Notes under the pieces: generated by a model
Database searches by the model: none
What the model was told of the DNA's origin: nothing
What the model saw: only the letters and a program-made list of their open reading frames with translations
In this document: positions 5,219 through 6,868 of the stretch, one piece after another
Position numbering within the stretch: the first letter of the stretch is position 1
Layout: the number at the start of each line of letters is the position of its first letter
Program-made: the position numbers and the translations under genes
Source: Nocardioides sp.
GTDB taxonomy: Bacteria > Actinomycetota > Actinomycetes > Propionibacteriales > Nocardioidaceae
Reading direction: 5' to 3'
Assembly: GCA_021731205.1 (NCBI GenBank)
Contig: JAKFXV010000133.1
Span: forward strand, 1-6,868
DNA: 6,868 nucleotides

Positions 5219-6868
5219 GTGAACGACTCTCCCCCAGCAGCGCCGAGCGAGCGCACTCCCCGCCCTCGTCCCAAGCGCGGCGAAGGCCAGTGGGCATTGG
5301 GCTACCGCGAACCGCTGAACCCCAACGAACAGTTCAAGAAGGACAACGGGCCTCTCAACGTGCGCGCCCGGATCGAGACCATCTACGCTCACCGCGGCTT
5401 CGCGGCGATCGACCCCAATGACCTGCGCGGCCGGATGCGCTGGTGGGGGCTCTACACCCAGCGGGCGCCGGGCTTCGATGGCGGCAAGACCGCCACCTTG
5501 GAGCCGTGGGAGCTCGACGACGAGTTCTTCATGATGCGGATCCGCACCGACGGGAAACTGCTTGGCGTCGAGCAACTAGCGGCCCTGGGCGAGGTCTCCA
5601 CGACGTACGCCCGCGGCACTGCCGACGTCACCGATCGCAACAACATCCAGTTGCACTGGGTGCGCATCGAGGACGTGCCGGCGATCTGGGACCGACTCGA
5701 AGGTGTCGGGCTCGACACCCAGGAAGCCTGCGGTGACGCGCCCCGGCCGTTCTTGGGCTCACCCGTGGCCGGCGTCGCCAAGGACGAGATCATCGACGGA
5801 TCCGCAGCGCTGGACGAGATCAAGCGACGCTTCATCGGCGACCCGGCGTTCGCCAACCTGCCCCGCAAGTTCAAGACGTCGCTGACCGGGCACCCGAGCC
5901 ACGACACGGCCCCCGAGGTCAACGACGTGTCGTTCGTGGGGACCGTGCACCCGGAGCATGGTCCCGGCTTCGACCTCTGGGTCGGGGGCGGGCTGTCCAC
6001 CAATCCGATGCTCGCCCAGAAGCTGGGCGTCTGGATCCCGATCGACGAGGTCGCCGACGCCTGGGAAGGCGTCGCCTCGATCTTCCGCGACTACGGCTAC
6101 CGCAGGCTCCGCTCGCGCGCACGGTTGAAGTTCCTGGTGGCTGACTGGGGAGTCGAGAAGTTCCGCGAGGTGCTGGAGACCGAATACCTCCATCGGACGC
6201 TGATCGACTGCCCCTCACCGCCGGTCCCCGTCCGGCAGGGTGACCACATCGGCGTGCACGAACAGAAGGACGGCCGCTTCTACATCGGCGCCGCGCCCAT
6301 CGTCGGTCGGGTCGACGGAGCTGTGCTCACCGGGCTCGGCGACCTGGTCCGCGACTTCGGGGCGGACGGCGTACGCCTCACGGCGTACCAGAAGCTCGTC
6401 GTGCTCGGGGTCGACGGCTCAGACGTCGACGCGGTGACCGCTCGACTGGAGTCGATCGGTCTGACCGCCTTTCCCTCCAACTGGCGACGCAACACGATGG
6501 CGTGCACCGGCATCGAGTACTGCAAGCTCGCGATCGTCGATACCAAGGACCGAGCGAAGGCGCTGGTCGCCGAGCTCGAGCAGACCTTTCCGGACCTGGA
6601 CGTGCCGATCAGCGTCAACGTCAACGGCTGCCCCAATGCATGCGCACGAACCCAGGTGGCCGACATCGGGCTGAAGGGCCAGCTCGTGTTGGACTCGCAG
6701 GGCAACCAGGTCGAGGGCTTCCAGGTCCACTTGGGCGGGGGCCTGGCGCTCGGCGCCAACTTCGGCCGCAAGTTGCGAGCGCACAAGGTCACCAGCGCCG
6801 AACTGGGCTCCTACATCACCGCAGTCGTATCGGCCTACCTCGCCGGACGCAGCGACGGTGAGTCATTC
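5219..6868 (+). CDS. sirA: Ferredoxin-dependent sulfite reductase, SirA/NirA type (3' end beyond window)
   Basis: This siroheme/[4Fe-4S] enzyme reduces sulfite to sulfide with six electrons from ferredoxin, supplying sulfide for cysteine synthesis. The visible 550 residues are nearly the whole protein (M. tuberculosis NirA has about 560). The N-terminal ferredoxin-like repeat contains RGRMRWWGLYTQR (70-82) and TTYARGTADVTDRNNIQLHW (128-147), a siroheme-binding arginine-rich block. ACGDAPRPF (170-178) follows. After the second repeat (about 345-412) come the cluster ligands: Cys429 and Cys435 (CTGIEYC), and Cys471 and Cys475 (CPNAC). Tyr79 and Cys171 are 92 residues apart, the same spacing as Tyr69 and Cys161, which lie next to the siroheme in M. 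tuberculosis NirA, supporting sulfite over nitrite as substrate. Start GTG 5219 has AGGA 9 bases upstream, and the N-terminus is Pro/Arg-rich until GEGQWALGYREPLNPNE. Often annotated nitrite/sulfite reductase; nirA is an alternative name. Probably controlled by the upstream leader. Confidence 0.94.
   Translation, partial: MNDSPPAAPSERTPRPRPKRGEGQWALGYREPLNPNEQFKKDNGPLNVRARIETIYAHRGFAAIDPNDLRGRMRWWGLYTQRAPGFDGGKTATLEPWELDDEFFMMRIRTDGKLLGVEQLAALGEVSTTYARGTADVTDRNNIQLHWVRIEDVPAIWDRLEGVGLDTQEACGDAPRPFLGSPVAGVAKDEIIDGSAALDEIKRRFIGDPAFANLPRKFKTSLTGHPSHDTAPEVNDVSFVGTVHPEHGPGFDLWVGGGLSTNPMLAQKLGVWIPIDEVADAWEGVASIFRDYGYRRLRSRARLKFLVADWGVEKFREVLETEYLHRTLIDCPSPPVPVRQGDHIGVHEQKDGRFYIGAAPIVGRVDGAVLTGLGDLVRDFGADGVRLTAYQKLVVLGVDGSDVDAVTARLESIGLTAFPSNWRRNTMACTGIEYCKLAIVDTKDRAKALVAELEQTFPDLDVPISVNVNGCPNACARTQVADIGLKGQLVLDSQGNQVEGFQVHLGGGLALGANFGRKLRAHKVTSAELGSYITAVVSAYLAGRSDGESF

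Noticed and set aside
5003..6003. Minus-strand open frames of 190 and 183 codons opposite the sulfite reductase gene
   Set aside because: They are antisense to a gene with clear catalytic motifs, and their composition is that expected of shadow frames in GC-rich coding DNA.
5219..6868. Assimilatory nitrite reductase as the primary call
   Set aside because: The family is shared, but the Tyr/Cys pair spacing and the cysteine-type leader favour sulfite. Nitrite activity is not excluded.
1..6868. Mobile element, CRISPR array, tRNA or known riboswitch
   Set aside because: I saw no direct-repeat array, transposase motifs, terminal inverted repeats, cloverleaf or recognisable riboswitch core on either strand. 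All genes look like ordinary chromosomal genes of similar composition.

Overview
The window reads as chromosome of a high-GC actinobacterium. The coding regions are GC-rich with G/C-ending third positions, GTG and TTG starts are used alongside ATG, and the sulfite reductase and the short peptide upstream of it are of actinobacterial type. A member of the Propionibacteriales (Nocardioides or Aeromicrobium relatives) is possible, but this is a guess from general resemblance. Nothing suggests a mobile element, phage, CRISPR array, tRNA or rRNA.

Region 1 (1-2660, minus strand) is a tightly packed three-gene operon read right to left: a YihY/BrkB-family membrane protein, then a KtrB/TrkH-type potassium channel subunit, then a KtrA-type RCK regulatory subunit cut by the left edge. 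The reading frames overlap by 4 and 8 bases, which suggests translational coupling. KtrA/KtrB together form a nucleotide-gated K+ uptake system.

Region 2 (2661-3386) is a short divergent intergenic region followed by a plus-strand aquaporin-family channel. Both NPA motifs are present, but the arginine of the selectivity filter is replaced by valine. With the K+ uptake operon it forms a divergent pair that could serve turgor and osmotic adjustment; this link is inferred from position only.

Region 3 (3387-4835, minus strand) is glyA, encoding serine hydroxymethyltransferase of the longer form (482 residues) with an inserted segment before the GGHLTHG motif. Its stop codon directly abuts the aquaporin stop codon.

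Region 4 (4836-5218) is a 383-base region between the head-to-head glyA and sulfite reductase genes. It holds a candidate leaderless glyA promoter, a 7+3+7 palindrome, a second inverted repeat, and a short ORF ending in [17 protein letters not shown]. That ORF resembles the actinobacterial leader peptides found upstream of sulfur-assimilation genes. A run of potential RNA hairpins follows, the last of which would pair with the ribosome binding site of the reductase. This is the most interesting part of the window: a probable peptide-based cysteine sensor controlling sulfite reduction.

Region 5 (5219-6868, plus strand) is a nearly complete ferredoxin-dependent sulfite reductase (SirA/NirA type) with all four cluster-ligating cysteines and a Tyr/Cys pair at the same spacing as in Mycobacterium tuberculosis NirA. 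It continues past the right edge.
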